Assembly: GCA_964229545.1 (NCBI GenBank) | Contig: CAXRDP010000013.1 | Span: 1-41,519, forward strand | DNA from: UBA724 sp964229545 | GTDB lineage: Bacteria > Bacteroidota > Bacteroidia > Flavobacteriales > Flavobacteriaceae | Reading direction: 5' to 3' | Length of the DNA: 41,519 nt | Shown here: piece after piece, positions 33,642 to 41,421 of the stretch | Numbering within the stretch: position 1 is the stretch's first letter | Layout of the letters: the number at the start of each line of letters is the position of its first letter | Translations under genes and position numbers: made by a program | The notes under the pieces: generated by a model | Databases searched by the model: none | What the model saw: only the letters and a program-made list of their open reading frames with translations | What the model was told of the DNA's origin: nothing

Positions 33642-33992
33642 ATGAAGACAAAAATTTTCACATTGGTCATGTTTGGTTTTGGGTTGTCGCTTGCTTATGC
33701 ACAACCGCCCAAAACGGAGCGAACCAAAACAGACAAAATGGTGCGAGTTACCATGTACCATGACAACGGAGCTGTGGCACAAACCGGCTTCTTAAAAGGT
33801 AACAAACTAGAAGGGGTTTGGGAATCTTTTGATGCGGAAGGCAACAAAAAGGCCGTTGGCCATTATGAACAAGGTATTAAAACCGGAAAATGGTTTTTTT
33901 GGACTGAAGAACAGTTGGCCGAGGTTGATTACAAAAAGAATCGGATTGAAAATGTAATTTATTGGAACACCGATCGCACGGCATCTAGATAA
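33642..33992 (+). CDS. Secreted MORN-repeat-like protein
   Basis: This 116-residue protein has a signal peptide (1 to about 20, ending LAYAQ). The rest has at least three MORN-like repeats, visible as YHDNGAVAQTGFLKGNKLEGVWESFD, then GNKKAVGHYEQGIKTGKWFFWT and LAEVDYKKNRIENVIYW. Such short YwqK-like proteins are common in the periplasm of Bacteroidota, and their role is unknown. A clear terminator follows the stop codon. Confidence 0.8.
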   Translation: MKTKIFTLVMFGFGLSLAYAQPPKTERTKTDKMVRVTMYHDNGAVAQTGFLKGNKLEGVWESFDAEGNKKAVGHYEQGIKTGKWFFWTEEQLAEVDYKKNRIENVIYWNTDRTASR

Positions 33993-34015
33993 CCACTGCT
34001 TGGTTGATAAAACTC

Positions 34016-34041
34016 AAAGGGCCCATATCGGGCCCTTTTTT
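34016..34041 (+). terminator. Terminator after the MORN-like gene
   Basis: AAAGGGCCC, loop ATATC, GGGCCCTTT then TTT. The stem (34016-34038) is symmetric and A/T flanks both sides, so it can work in both directions. It also serves the RND permease gene, whose stop overlaps its right edge. Confidence 0.9.
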
Positions 34042-37000
34042 ATTGATTACTAAATCGGATGGCTACCCGTTTGCTTAAGTAGAAAGCGACCGGAACAATA
34101 ATCAAGGTTAGGAAAGTGGCGAATGTCAATCCAAAGATGACCGTCCACGCCAAAGGTCCCCAAAAGATAACATTGTCACCCCCGATATAGATTTGTGGGT
34201 CCCCACTACCAAATAAGCTAAAGAAATTGATATTGAGGCCAACCGCTAGGGGGATGAGCCCTAAAACCGTAGTGATGGCTGTCAGCAATACGGGTCGCAA
34301 GCGCGCTTTTCCACCGTTGACAATGGCTTCAAATATTTCTGATTTGGGCAATAGTTCTTCTTTATTCAATCCACGGTTTTGCCTTCTCCTGTCGAGTAGG
34401 AGCTGGGTGTAGTCGAGCAGTACCACGCTGTTGTTGACCACAATTCCTGCCAATGAGATAATACCCATCATGGTCATGATAATTACAAAGGTCATGTTGA
34501 AAAAGACCAGCCCCAAAAAGACACCTGTGAAGCTCATAAATATGGAAAACAGAATAATTAGCGGCTTGCTTACCGAGTTGAACTGCAATACCAATAACAC
34601 CAATATCAAGAACAGCGCATACAATAAGGCGCGTGATAAAAAGGCCATGTTATCTTCTTGTTCTTCTATTTCACCCGTAAAACGAAAACGCATATCTGAA
34701 GGGATGGAAAATCCATCGATTTGGGCTTTGATCTGGTTGACGATTTCAGCGGCATTGTAACCAGGTAGGATGGCCGAATACACCGTCACCACCCGATCGA
34801 GGTTGCGGTGCTTGATGGCACTATAGCCCGAGGTGTTTTGGGTCTGTACCACAGAGGCAACTGGGATGGACTTGATGCGTCCAGAGGCCATGTCTCTGAA
34901 AGTGATATTTTGGTTAAACAAGGCCGAGTTGTTGTAGCGGTCTTCGGCTTGGAAGCGCACATTGATGTCATAGTCTTCGCCGTCTTTTTTATAGATGCCT
35001 GCTTTTTCTCCAAATAACGCCTGGCGCAATTGATAGCCTACTTGACCAGCACTGACACCGAGTTCGCCTGCCTTGGTTCGATCTACGGCTACTTGCATGC
35101 CCGGTTTGTTGCGGTTGACATCAACTTTGAGTTCTTCGATCCCAGCAATATTCATGTCTATGATGAAGTTACGCATGCTCTCTGCGGTCTCAATCAGGGA
35201 AGCGTAGTCATCCCCACTAATTTCGATATTGATGGGGTAGCCAAGCGGAGGGCCTGCTTGGTCCTTTTCGACAGAAATCGACACACCTGCAAATTTTCCG
35301 GCCAACTGTTGTTGAATCTCACTTCTAAGGGTTTCACTCGAGAGACCTCTTCTAAATTTAAACTCTCGCATGGTAGCCGTAATTTTTCCACGATGAGGCA
35401 TTTCGGCCTCCGACCCACCTTCTGTTTGCGGATTTCCGGCACCAGCACCCACTTGAGATACTAGAGATTCTACCATAAAGTTGTAGCCCTCATCAATATA
35501 TTTAGGTGCGTTGACTGCAGTGATGACTTCTTGTTCAATTTGTTTGGTGATGATATCGGTTTTTTCAATATCTGTTCCTTGAGGGTATTCTATATAGGCA
35601 ATGATTTGTGTGGGCTCATTGTCGGGAAAAAATTCGACTTTTGGCTGTGAGATTCCCACCATCACAAAAGAGAAAATCAACAAAAGTACCGTTCCAAACA
35701 CAAAGACATAGGCATTTCTTCCTTTCATGGCAAAGCGCAAAGTGCGTTCGTAACGATTCTCCAACCATACCAAAAAACGCGTTCTAAACCGGAAGGATAA
35801 GTCTTTTATGAAGTATCTGTAGGCCCAAAAAAGCCCGGCCAAAACAACCAAAAGACTTCCCAATCCTCGAATCTGGCCACCAATTAAAAACACAGATACG
35901 CCACTTACAACCAAAACAAGGGTCAGGCGAATGAGTTTTTTGAATGAAAGATTTTTTTCTTCCACATCCATAAATTGGGAGACCAACATGGAGTTGAAAA
36001 AAATAGCCACCACCAACGATGAGCCAAGCACTACAGACAGGGTGATGGGGAAATATATCATAAACTGCCCCATGATGCCTGGCCAAAATCCCAAGGGCAC
36101 AAATGCCGCCACGGTTGTAGCCGTCGATATGATGATTGGGAAAGCGATTTCGCTAACCCCTTTTTTGGCCGCTTCAATGCGACTCATCCCTTCTTTTTCG
36201 ATAAGGCGATAGACGTTTTCGACCACCACGATTCCGTTGTCGACCAGCATACCCAAGCCCATCACCAAGGCAAATAGCACCATGGTATTCATGGTATATC
36301 CGAGTGTTTGAAGGACAAAAAAGGAGATAAACATGGACATGGGTATGGCAAAGCCAACAAACAAGGCGTTTCTAAAGCCTAAAAAGAAAGTGAGTACGGT
36401 GACGACCAAAATCACCCCAAACAAAATGTTGTTGACCAAGTCATTGACTTGGTTGATGGTCATGGCCGAGGTGTCATTGGAAATGGTCACCTCAATATCT
36501 TCTGGGATTTCATTTTGTTGGGCATCCAACACAATCTGCTGAATGGCATTGGCCGCCTCTATCAAATTTTTACCCCCACGTTTTTTTACATCTAACATCA
36601 CAGCCACTTTCCCAAAATCTCGGGCGTGGGTGGTGGCGTCTTGGTCTTTAAAACGTACTTGGGCAATGTCTTTTAGGTATATGGCGCCATTTTCATTTTT
36701 GATAACAAAATCTTCCAAATCTTGTGGCCGCTGAATCTCCCCAATCACACGAATGTTTCTGCGTTGTCCGTTGGCAATCACACTGCCTGCGGAAACGGTA
36801 GAGTTTTCGTTGCGAATGGCCTGAATCACATCTCCAAAACTCACTTTGGAAGCCATCATTTTATGGATGTCTACCGCCACCTCGACTTCTTTGTCTTGGG
36901 TGCCTCGGATGTCCACCTCTTTGATTTGGTCGAGGCGCTCGATCCGTTTTTCTAGGATTTCAGCATAGTATTTTAGCGCATCGAGTGTGTAGTCGCCTTT

Positions 37001-37480
37001 GAGGTTGACATTGAGAATCGGGAACTCCTCCACAAAATTCAAATCAAACACATTGGGTTCCAGCTTGGCGTTGTTGAAAGTGGGCCAGTCTTCTCCCGAC
37101 ACGACAGCATCGACTTCGTCTTTGACTTTTTGCTTGGCCAAGTCTACCTCAATATCCTCATCAAATTCAAGAACAATCATCGAATAATCGTCTTGAGAAG
37201 TAGAGTTGATTTCCACCACATTGCTAATACCTTTGACGGCTTCTTCTAGAGGATCGGTCACAAAGCGCTCAATATCCTCAGCGGTGTTGCCTGGATATGG
37301 GGTACTGATATAAATATTGGTCTCTGTAATTTCAGGAAAATTCTCTCGCGGCATGGTCACATATGCCGATACACCCAAAAAGAGCAATATCAACATAAAC
37401 ACATACATGGTGCTGCTGTTGCGAATCGCCCATGAGGAAATGATGAATTCCTTTTCTGAAGATTTAGGTAGTTGGCTCAT
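34040..37480 (-). CDS. RND efflux transporter permease
   Basis: This 1146-residue inner-membrane pump belongs to the RND superfamily, AcrB-like. The first helix is at about 24-40, then a porter loop, a helix bundle from about 340, a second porter loop (about 620-930) and the final helices. The proton-relay segment reads MGLGMLVDNGIVVVENV, with Asp-Asn where AcrB has Asp-Asp. The counterpart in the second half is GIISLAGIVVNNSVVLLDY. A stretch of about 50 extra residues with two hydrophobic segments lies near 520-560. It overlaps the adaptor gene by ATGA. Confidence 0.93.
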   Translation of the reverse strand: MSQLPKSSEKEFIISSWAIRNSSTMYVFMLILLFLGVSAYVTMPRENFPEITETNIYISTPYPGNTAEDIERFVTDPLEEAVKGISNVVEINSTSQDDYSMIVLEFDEDIEVDLAKQKVKDEVDAVVSGEDWPTFNNAKLEPNVFDLNFVEEFPILNVNLKGDYTLDALKYYAEILEKRIERLDQIKEVDIRGTQDKEVEVAVDIHKMMASKVSFGDVIQAIRNENSTVSAGSVIANGQRRNIRVIGEIQRPQDLEDFVIKNENGAIYLKDIAQVRFKDQDATTHARDFGKVAVMLDVKKRGGKNLIEAANAIQQIVLDAQQNEIPEDIEVTISNDTSAMTINQVNDLVNNILFGVILVVTVLTFFLGFRNALFVGFAIPMSMFISFFVLQTLGYTMNTMVLFALVMGLGMLVDNGIVVVENVYRLIEKEGMSRIEAAKKGVSEIAFPIIISTATTVAAFVPLGFWPGIMGQFMIYFPITLSVVLGSSLVVAIFFNSMLVSQFMDVEEKNLSFKKLIRLTLVLVVSGVSVFLIGGQIRGLGSLLVVLAGLFWAYRYFIKDLSFRFRTRFLVWLENRYERTLRFAMKGRNAYVFVFGTVLLLIFSFVMVGISQPKVEFFPDNEPTQIIAYIEYPQGTDIEKTDIITKQIEQEVITAVNAPKYIDEGYNFMVESLVSQVGAGAGNPQTEGGSEAEMPHRGKITATMREFKFRRGLSSETLRSEIQQQLAGKFAGVSISVEKDQAGPPLGYPINIEISGDDYASLIETAESMRNFIIDMNIAGIEELKVDVNRNKPGMQVAVDRTKAGELGVSAGQVGYQLRQALFGEKAGIYKKDGEDYDINVRFQAEDRYNNSALFNQNITFRDMASGRIKSIPVASVVQTQNTSGYSAIKHRNLDRVVTVYSAILPGYNAAEIVNQIKAQIDGFSIPSDMRFRFTGEIEEQEDNMAFLSRALLYALFLILVLLVLQFNSVSKPLIILFSIFMSFTGVFLGLVFFNMTFVIIMTMMGIISLAGIVVNNSVVLLDYTQLLLDRRRQNRGLNKEELLPKSEIFEAIVNGGKARLRPVLLTAITTVLGLIPLAVGLNINFFSLFGSGDPQIYIGGDNVIFWGPLAWTVIFGLTFATFLTLIIVPVAFYLSKRVAIRFSNQ

Positions 37481-38628
37481 AGGGTGTTGGTGATTTGGAC
37501 AGGTTGATTTTCTTTCACTAGGCGTGCTCCTTCTTCAATAATGACAGCACCGGCTTGTAGCCCGCCAATTACCTCAATTAGACCGTCTTGATTGCGTCCG
37601 GTTTGGATGAATATTTTTTGTGCCTTGTTGTTAGGGCCAACCGTATATACAAACTCTTCTCCAGCAGCATTTTCTGAAATGATGCTTAGAGGAACCAACA
37701 AAGCATCTGTGTTTACGTAATCATAGATGTGCAAGGTGCTGATGAGGTTGGGGCTCAAATCAAGTGAAGCATCTACCGCGGCTGTTACCCTAAAAGTTCT
37801 GTTTTCAGTGCTAATGTGTTTGGCTCTATGGGTGATTTTTGATGTAAATGAAGTGTTGAGTACAGGCACATCCACGATTACTTCGGTGCCTTTGTTGACC
37901 GAGGGCAAATAGGTTTCTGGCACATCGGCCTCAACATACATTTTTTCAGTGCTTACCAAGCGCAATAAAGGGTTCTGCCCAGGGCCTACCACTTGGCCAA
38001 CTTCGACCATTATGTCATCTACTTGCCCTGAAAAAGGGGCTTTGACGATGGCTTTGCTGAGCTGTTCTTGGAGTTGTGCCAGTCGGTTTCGTTGGCTTTC
38101 GTAGTTGGTTTTGGCTTGAAGAAATTCAATTTCTGAACCGATTTGTTGGCCCCAAAGTCTTTTTTGACGGTCAAACACCGTCTTAGCCAAATCGGTTTGG
38201 GCTTGCTGTAGTTTTACATTGTCTGCCAAGCCCCCATCATCGATTCGGATTAATACTTGTCCTTTGCGAACTAGTTGCCCTTCTGCGACTTCAATGGAAG
38301 CAACCGCGCCCATAAACTCGGGTTGCAACAGAAGATTCTGATCGGTTTTTATGATGGATTGTACGGAAGTTTTGTGCTTGAACATCTGGGGGGTGAGTTT
38401 CATCACGGTGACCAAGGCACGCTTTTTTGTGGTGTCAAAGCGGTCAATGGCATCGGTTATGCTGCCCAACTCCTTGTTGAGTACTTCGATTTGATTGACC
38501 AGTTCGGAGCGTTTTTGCTCTAAGCCCCCGATGTCTTTTTGTGCAATAAGTGACTCCGTTGTGGGCGTTTCATTGCCCCCGCAGGAAATGAGTAATAAAA
38601 GGATGGTAAAAGTCAGGAGATTTTTCAT
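37477..38628 (-). CDS. RND efflux periplasmic adaptor lipoprotein
   Basis: This 383-residue membrane-fusion protein links the RND pump to the outer-membrane channel. The lipobox LLLISC puts the lipid-anchored cysteine at residue 16. After an N-terminal coiled-coil-like helix (about 32-62) comes the lipoyl-type half VASIEVAEGQLVRKGQVLIRID, an alpha-hairpin (about 137-190), and the matching lipoyl half IVKAPFSGQVDDIMVEVGQVV. Beta-barrel and membrane-proximal parts follow. Both ends overlap neighbours by ATGA, so adaptor, channel and pump are translationally coupled. Confidence 0.93.
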   Translation of the reverse strand: MKNLLTFTILLLLISCGGNETPTTESLIAQKDIGGLEQKRSELVNQIEVLNKELGSITDAIDRFDTTKKRALVTVMKLTPQMFKHKTSVQSIIKTDQNLLLQPEFMGAVASIEVAEGQLVRKGQVLIRIDDGGLADNVKLQQAQTDLAKTVFDRQKRLWGQQIGSEIEFLQAKTNYESQRNRLAQLQEQLSKAIVKAPFSGQVDDIMVEVGQVVGPGQNPLLRLVSTEKMYVEADVPETYLPSVNKGTEVIVDVPVLNTSFTSKITHRAKHISTENRTFRVTAAVDASLDLSPNLISTLHIYDYVNTDALLVPLSIISENAAGEEFVYTVGPNNKAQKIFIQTGRNQDGLIEVIGGLQAGAVIIEEGARLVKENQPVQITNTL

Positions 38629-39971
38629 TTTTTTTCGTTTTTGGGTGTAGTGTGTAGCAGTATGTCAAGGGCCGTACGGGCTTGAATGACCGACTGCATG
38701 GAGGTTAAATATTCGTTTTGTGCTTGGTAGAGTTGTGTTTGGGCTTCTCGTAGTGTAAAGCTGCCCACAATACCCTCATTGAACTTGATTTGATTTTTTT
38801 CTTCAATATTTTCGGCTAGAGTCAAGTTTTCTTGACTGCGCTTAAAATTTTCCAACGCCAAGGTGTATTGGTTTTGAAGACTGGCCCATTGCAGCATGAG
38901 TTGTGCTTCGGTTTCTTCCACTTGGGTTTTGGCTTTGTCCACATTGATTTTGGCTCTTTGTGTACGTGCCTGTCGCCCACCAGAACTGAAAACGGGCAAG
39001 TTGATGCTAAACCCCAGTGAGGCACGTCCAAACCAACTTTGATCGCGTTCTAAAAAGTCAAAGGCATCGCTGTAACCATCATATCCGCCACTGGCAAAGG
39101 CTGAAATGGTCGGCAAAGCACGGAAACGCTCTAACTTGAGCAACAACTCTTGACTGCGCTGGTCATTTTGAGCGATTTGATAATCGATGTTATGTTCCAA
39201 ATCGAGTGTAGCATCGTTTTCGCTGCTTGTTTGTTTGATACACAAGCCCAATAAACTGTCCGAAGGTGTTATGGGGTCTGCCAAGGGTTTGCCCATCACA
39301 AGGTTCAGCATTTTTTTGGTGACTGGCACCATGCGTTGGCTATAATCCAAAGCGCTTTGTAGGGAAGAAAGCGTAATGCGCAATTGTTGCACCAGTTCTT
39401 CTTCTACCAAACCATTGTCGGCGATTTTTTGTGTTTCCATCAAGGTTTTTTCCACATTGGCGACATTGTTGGACAAGACAGTGACTTGTTCGGTGGCCAA
39501 TAACATATTGACATAAGCATCTGTCACCACCCTACGCACTTCCAAATCGGTTTTGATTTTGGCTTGTTTGGATATGGTCAAAAAGATTTTGGACGCTTGT
39601 AAGCCTACCAAATAAGATCCGTCAAAGACAAGTTGGTTGACCCGGGCTTGTGCATCGACACTTTGTTCGGTTCCAAATTGAATTTCGGCAAATTCGCCTG
39701 GATTTCCCCCAAAAAATTCTGCAGGGATGAGCGAGGTGGGTTGCTCGATGGCTTTGTTGTAGCCGGCGGAGGCACTGATTTGCGGCAATCCTGTAGCTAT
39801 GGTTTCCCAGCGTTGTTTTTGAGCTATTTCGATGTCTCGGTCAGCGTTTTGAGCATTGCGGTTGTTGCGCAGGGCTTCTTGCAGGGCTTGGTCTAGGCTC
39901 AAAGGCTGTTGGCCCCACAAGGTACTAGCCAGAAGGAAAAAGCCTAGAGGCAAAAGTTTGAATTTAAGCAT
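38625..39971 (-). CDS. TolC-family outer-membrane efflux channel
   Basis: This 448-residue protein has a signal peptide (1 to about 21, ending LWGQ). It then shows the two repeated helical/beta halves of the TolC fold, beginning with PLSLDQALQEALRNNRNAQNA and, in the second half, LPVFSSGGRQARTQRAKINVDKA and the SFTLREAQTQLYQAQNEYL segment. It provides the exit duct for the tripartite pump. It overlaps the TetR gene by 8 bases and the adaptor gene by ATGA. Confidence 0.92.
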   Translation of the reverse strand: MLKFKLLPLGFFLLASTLWGQQPLSLDQALQEALRNNRNAQNADRDIEIAQKQRWETIATGLPQISASAGYNKAIEQPTSLIPAEFFGGNPGEFAEIQFGTEQSVDAQARVNQLVFDGSYLVGLQASKIFLTISKQAKIKTDLEVRRVVTDAYVNMLLATEQVTVLSNNVANVEKTLMETQKIADNGLVEEELVQQLRITLSSLQSALDYSQRMVPVTKKMLNLVMGKPLADPITPSDSLLGLCIKQTSSENDATLDLEHNIDYQIAQNDQRSQELLLKLERFRALPTISAFASGGYDGYSDAFDFLERDQSWFGRASLGFSINLPVFSSGGRQARTQRAKINVDKAKTQVEETEAQLMLQWASLQNQYTLALENFKRSQENLTLAENIEEKNQIKFNEGIVGSFTLREAQTQLYQAQNEYLTSMQSVIQARTALDILLHTTPKNEKK

Positions 39972-40584
39972 AAGCGGTTTTTAAGAATGGGTTTAACAAT
40001 TGTTTTCCTTTATCGGTTACGATGGCCCGAAGGTGGTATTCTAAGTAATATTCCATCAGTTTTTCAGCGGTGTAGTTTTCCGAAGGAAAGAGCTCCACGT
40101 TCTTGATGGCTGTCATCCCATTAAAATACATACGGGCAATAAAATCTATGTTTATGTCAGAGCGAAACAACTTCATCTCGACGCCTTTTTGGAGGCTTTT
40201 TACTACGGTGTTGGTGACGAATTGGAACTGTTTTTGTTGCAGTTCTTTGTGAATGCTTGGATAGTATTTCTGCAATTGGTATTGGGGAGATGTTTTTTCC
40301 CCTTTGAGCCGATGCATCAAGAACATCTTTACTTCGAACAATTCGGTGATGGGGTTTTCAGATTGCTGTCTGATGTTTTCAATCCCTGAAGTGATAGCGT
40401 CGTAGAGTTTAAAAACCGCCGCTTGTACCAACTGCTCTTTGTTTTCAAAAAAGGTATAAATGGTTTTTTTGGAGATGCCCATTTGGACTGCGATATCGTC
40501 CATGGTCACACTTTTGAATCCCAGGGTGAGAAACAAATCTGTAGCAATAGCAACGATAGATTTTTCTAAATCTTTCTTTTCCAT
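39964..40584 (-). CDS. TetR/AcrR-family transcriptional repressor
   Basis: This 206-residue regulator starts at the ATG 40582-40584. The N-terminal helix-turn-helix reads FKSVTMDDIAVQMGISKKTIYTFFENKEQLV (split here by helices), characteristic of TetR. The helical C-terminal part would bind an inducing ligand. The gene leads the efflux operon and shares its promoter, on which a 9-bp-arm inverted repeat lies. The simplest reading is that it represses the whole operon until a toxic ligand is bound. A longer start would pass through the promoter. Confidence 0.93.
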   Translation of the reverse strand: MEKKDLEKSIVAIATDLFLTLGFKSVTMDDIAVQMGISKKTIYTFFENKEQLVQAAVFKLYDAITSGIENIRQQSENPITELFEVKMFLMHRLKGEKTSPQYQLQKYYPSIHKELQQKQFQFVTNTVVKSLQKGVEMKLFRSDINIDFIARMYFNGMTAIKNVELFPSENYTAEKLMEYYLEYHLRAIVTDKGKQLLNPFLKTAYA

Positions 40585-40591
40585 AGCGGGG

Positions 40592-40622
40592 CAAAGATAC
40601 TCACAGGAAACTTTAAAAACAA
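40592..40622 (-). promoter_or_regulatory. Promoter of the TetR-efflux operon
   Basis: On the minus strand, TTG (40620-40622), 20 bases, then TATCTTTG (40592-40599), an exact consensus match. The -7 box ends 7 bases before the TetR-family ATG. Confidence 0.75.
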
Positions 40623-40633
40623 AAAAAGTTTCC
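40606..40633. promoter_or_regulatory. Candidate TetR operator (inverted repeat)
   Basis: GGAAACTTT (40606-40614) and AAAGTTTCC (40625-40633) are perfect 9-bp arms around a 10-base A-rich spacer. The repeat covers the -33 element and most of the promoter spacer, so a bound dimer would block RNA polymerase. Confidence 0.75.
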
Positions 40634-40648
40634 ATGGTTTAGAAAATC

Positions 40649-40662
40649 TTAACATATGTTAA
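40649..40662. repeat. 14-bp perfect palindrome TTAACATATGTTAA
   Basis: This perfect palindrome lies between the divergent TetR operon and the 59-codon ORF, 43 bases ahead of the latter's -33 TTG. It may be a second regulator site. Confidence 0.45.
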
Positions 40663-40704
40663 TTTTTTTGGGTGTCAATACGTCTCGTTTTAGATGATTG
40701 AATA

Positions 40705-40734
40705 TTGAAAGTTGTTCTATTTTTCATACATTTG
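40705..40734 (+). promoter_or_regulatory. Promoter ahead of the 59-codon ORF and DUF2335 gene
   Basis: TTG (40705-40707), 19 bases, TACATTTG (40727-40734): an exact consensus promoter. An ATG follows 4 bases later (40739). Confidence 0.65.
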
Positions 40735-40738
40735 AGTT

Positions 40739-40918
40739 ATGAACCATTTTTTAAAAGGAATAGATTCAATTTTCTTTCCTAGCCCCAACAGATTTCGATT
40801 TCCCGCCCAAATCTCTGACCAAATTCAGCCCCATTTTATTGCGGTGTTGAATTTTATCCGCCAAGCTTATGTCTCCGACTTCACGCAACAGAAAAAGTCC
40901 AAAAGACCCCCGAAGTAG
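40739..40918 (+). CDS. 59-residue hypothetical ORF overlapping the DUF2335 gene
   Basis: This short ORF, ATG 40739 to TAG 40916-40918, encodes a basic peptide starting MNHFLKGIDSIFFPSP and ending QQKKSKRPPK. It has no recognised domain. It starts 4 bases after an excellent promoter, and its last 50 bases overlap the start of the DUF2335 gene in another frame. It may be a real small protein, a leader peptide that couples translation to the next gene, or chance. Confidence 0.45.
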   Translation: MNHFLKGIDSIFFPSPNRFRFPAQISDQIQPHFIAVLNFIRQAYVSDFTQQKKSKRPPK

Positions 40919-41312
40919 ATCTAAAAAGTCGCTTGAGCAAAACGTGAAAGACATTGAGGTCCATGCGGCGGGCGTGGAACACCATAGTTTTAGCTATAGG
41001 TCGGCACCTATACCTACTCCTGATGATTTTTTGAATTATGCAAAAGTTGATCCTTCTTTTCCGAACCGCATAATGTCAATGGCTGAAAAACAACAACGTG
41101 CAAGCAATCGCTCCAAATTCTTTGAAAACATCTCTGTAGCCATTCTCACTTTTTCAGGTCAATTATTTGCTTTTACAGCTTTGCTAGGGATACTTTACTT
41201 GATTTATCTTGCAATAAATGAGGGAAGTGAAATAGGAAAATATCTTACCATAGGCGCGGCTGGAATCATAAGTGTGTTTATATATGCTCGTTCCAAAGGA
41301 ACTCCAAAGTAA
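40869..41312 (+). CDS. DUF2335 family membrane protein
   Basis: This 147-residue protein has a basic, polar N-terminal half and the DUF2335 hallmark FPNRIMSMAEKQQRASNRSK near residues 64-83. Two membrane helices follow (about 94-114 and 121-138), then a short basic tail. The family's function is unknown; members are scattered across bacteria, often in variable regions. Here it is alone apart from the overlapping short ORF, and the first ATG overlaps that ORF by 50 bases. Confidence 0.75.
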   Translation: MSPTSRNRKSPKDPRSRSKKSLEQNVKDIEVHAAGVEHHSFSYRSAPIPTPDDFLNYAKVDPSFPNRIMSMAEKQQRASNRSKFFENISVAILTFSGQLFAFTALLGILYLIYLAINEGSEIGKYLTIGAAGIISVFIYARSKGTPK

Positions 41313-41371
41313 CTTTTTTAAGACATTTACTTTCTACCGTCGTTCAATTGTCATTAGAAGGTAAAGATTTT

Positions 41372-41420
41372 GTGTTGAATATATTTTTTTGGGTGTTGTA
41401 CCTTTACAAAAATTCAACAC
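41372..41420. repeat. Inverted repeat bracketing the polyprenyl synthetase promoter
   Basis: GTGTTGAAT (41372-41380) and ATTCAACAC (41412-41420) are perfect 9-bp arms 31 bases apart, enclosing both promoter elements and the likely transcription start. Confidence 0.5.
41375..41406 (+). promoter_or_regulatory. Polyprenyl synthetase gene promoter
   Basis: TTG (41375-41377), 21 bases, TACCTTTA (41399-41406), matching 7 of 8 positions of the -7 box. The ATG is 15 bases downstream. Confidence 0.5.
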
Positions 41421-41421
41421 T

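Noticed and set aside
33474..33782. About 100-codon N-terminal extension of aspS
   Set aside because: It has no family similarity, crosses the aspS promoter box, and overlaps the MORN-like gene in antisense.
40766..40954. 62-codon minus-strand ORF in the DUF2335 region
   Set aside because: It is antisense to both plus-strand ORFs, with no promoter or domain.
40739..41312. DUF2335 gene as part of a prophage
   Set aside because: No integrase, attachment site, capsid or tail gene is in the window, and both neighbours are chromosomal genes.
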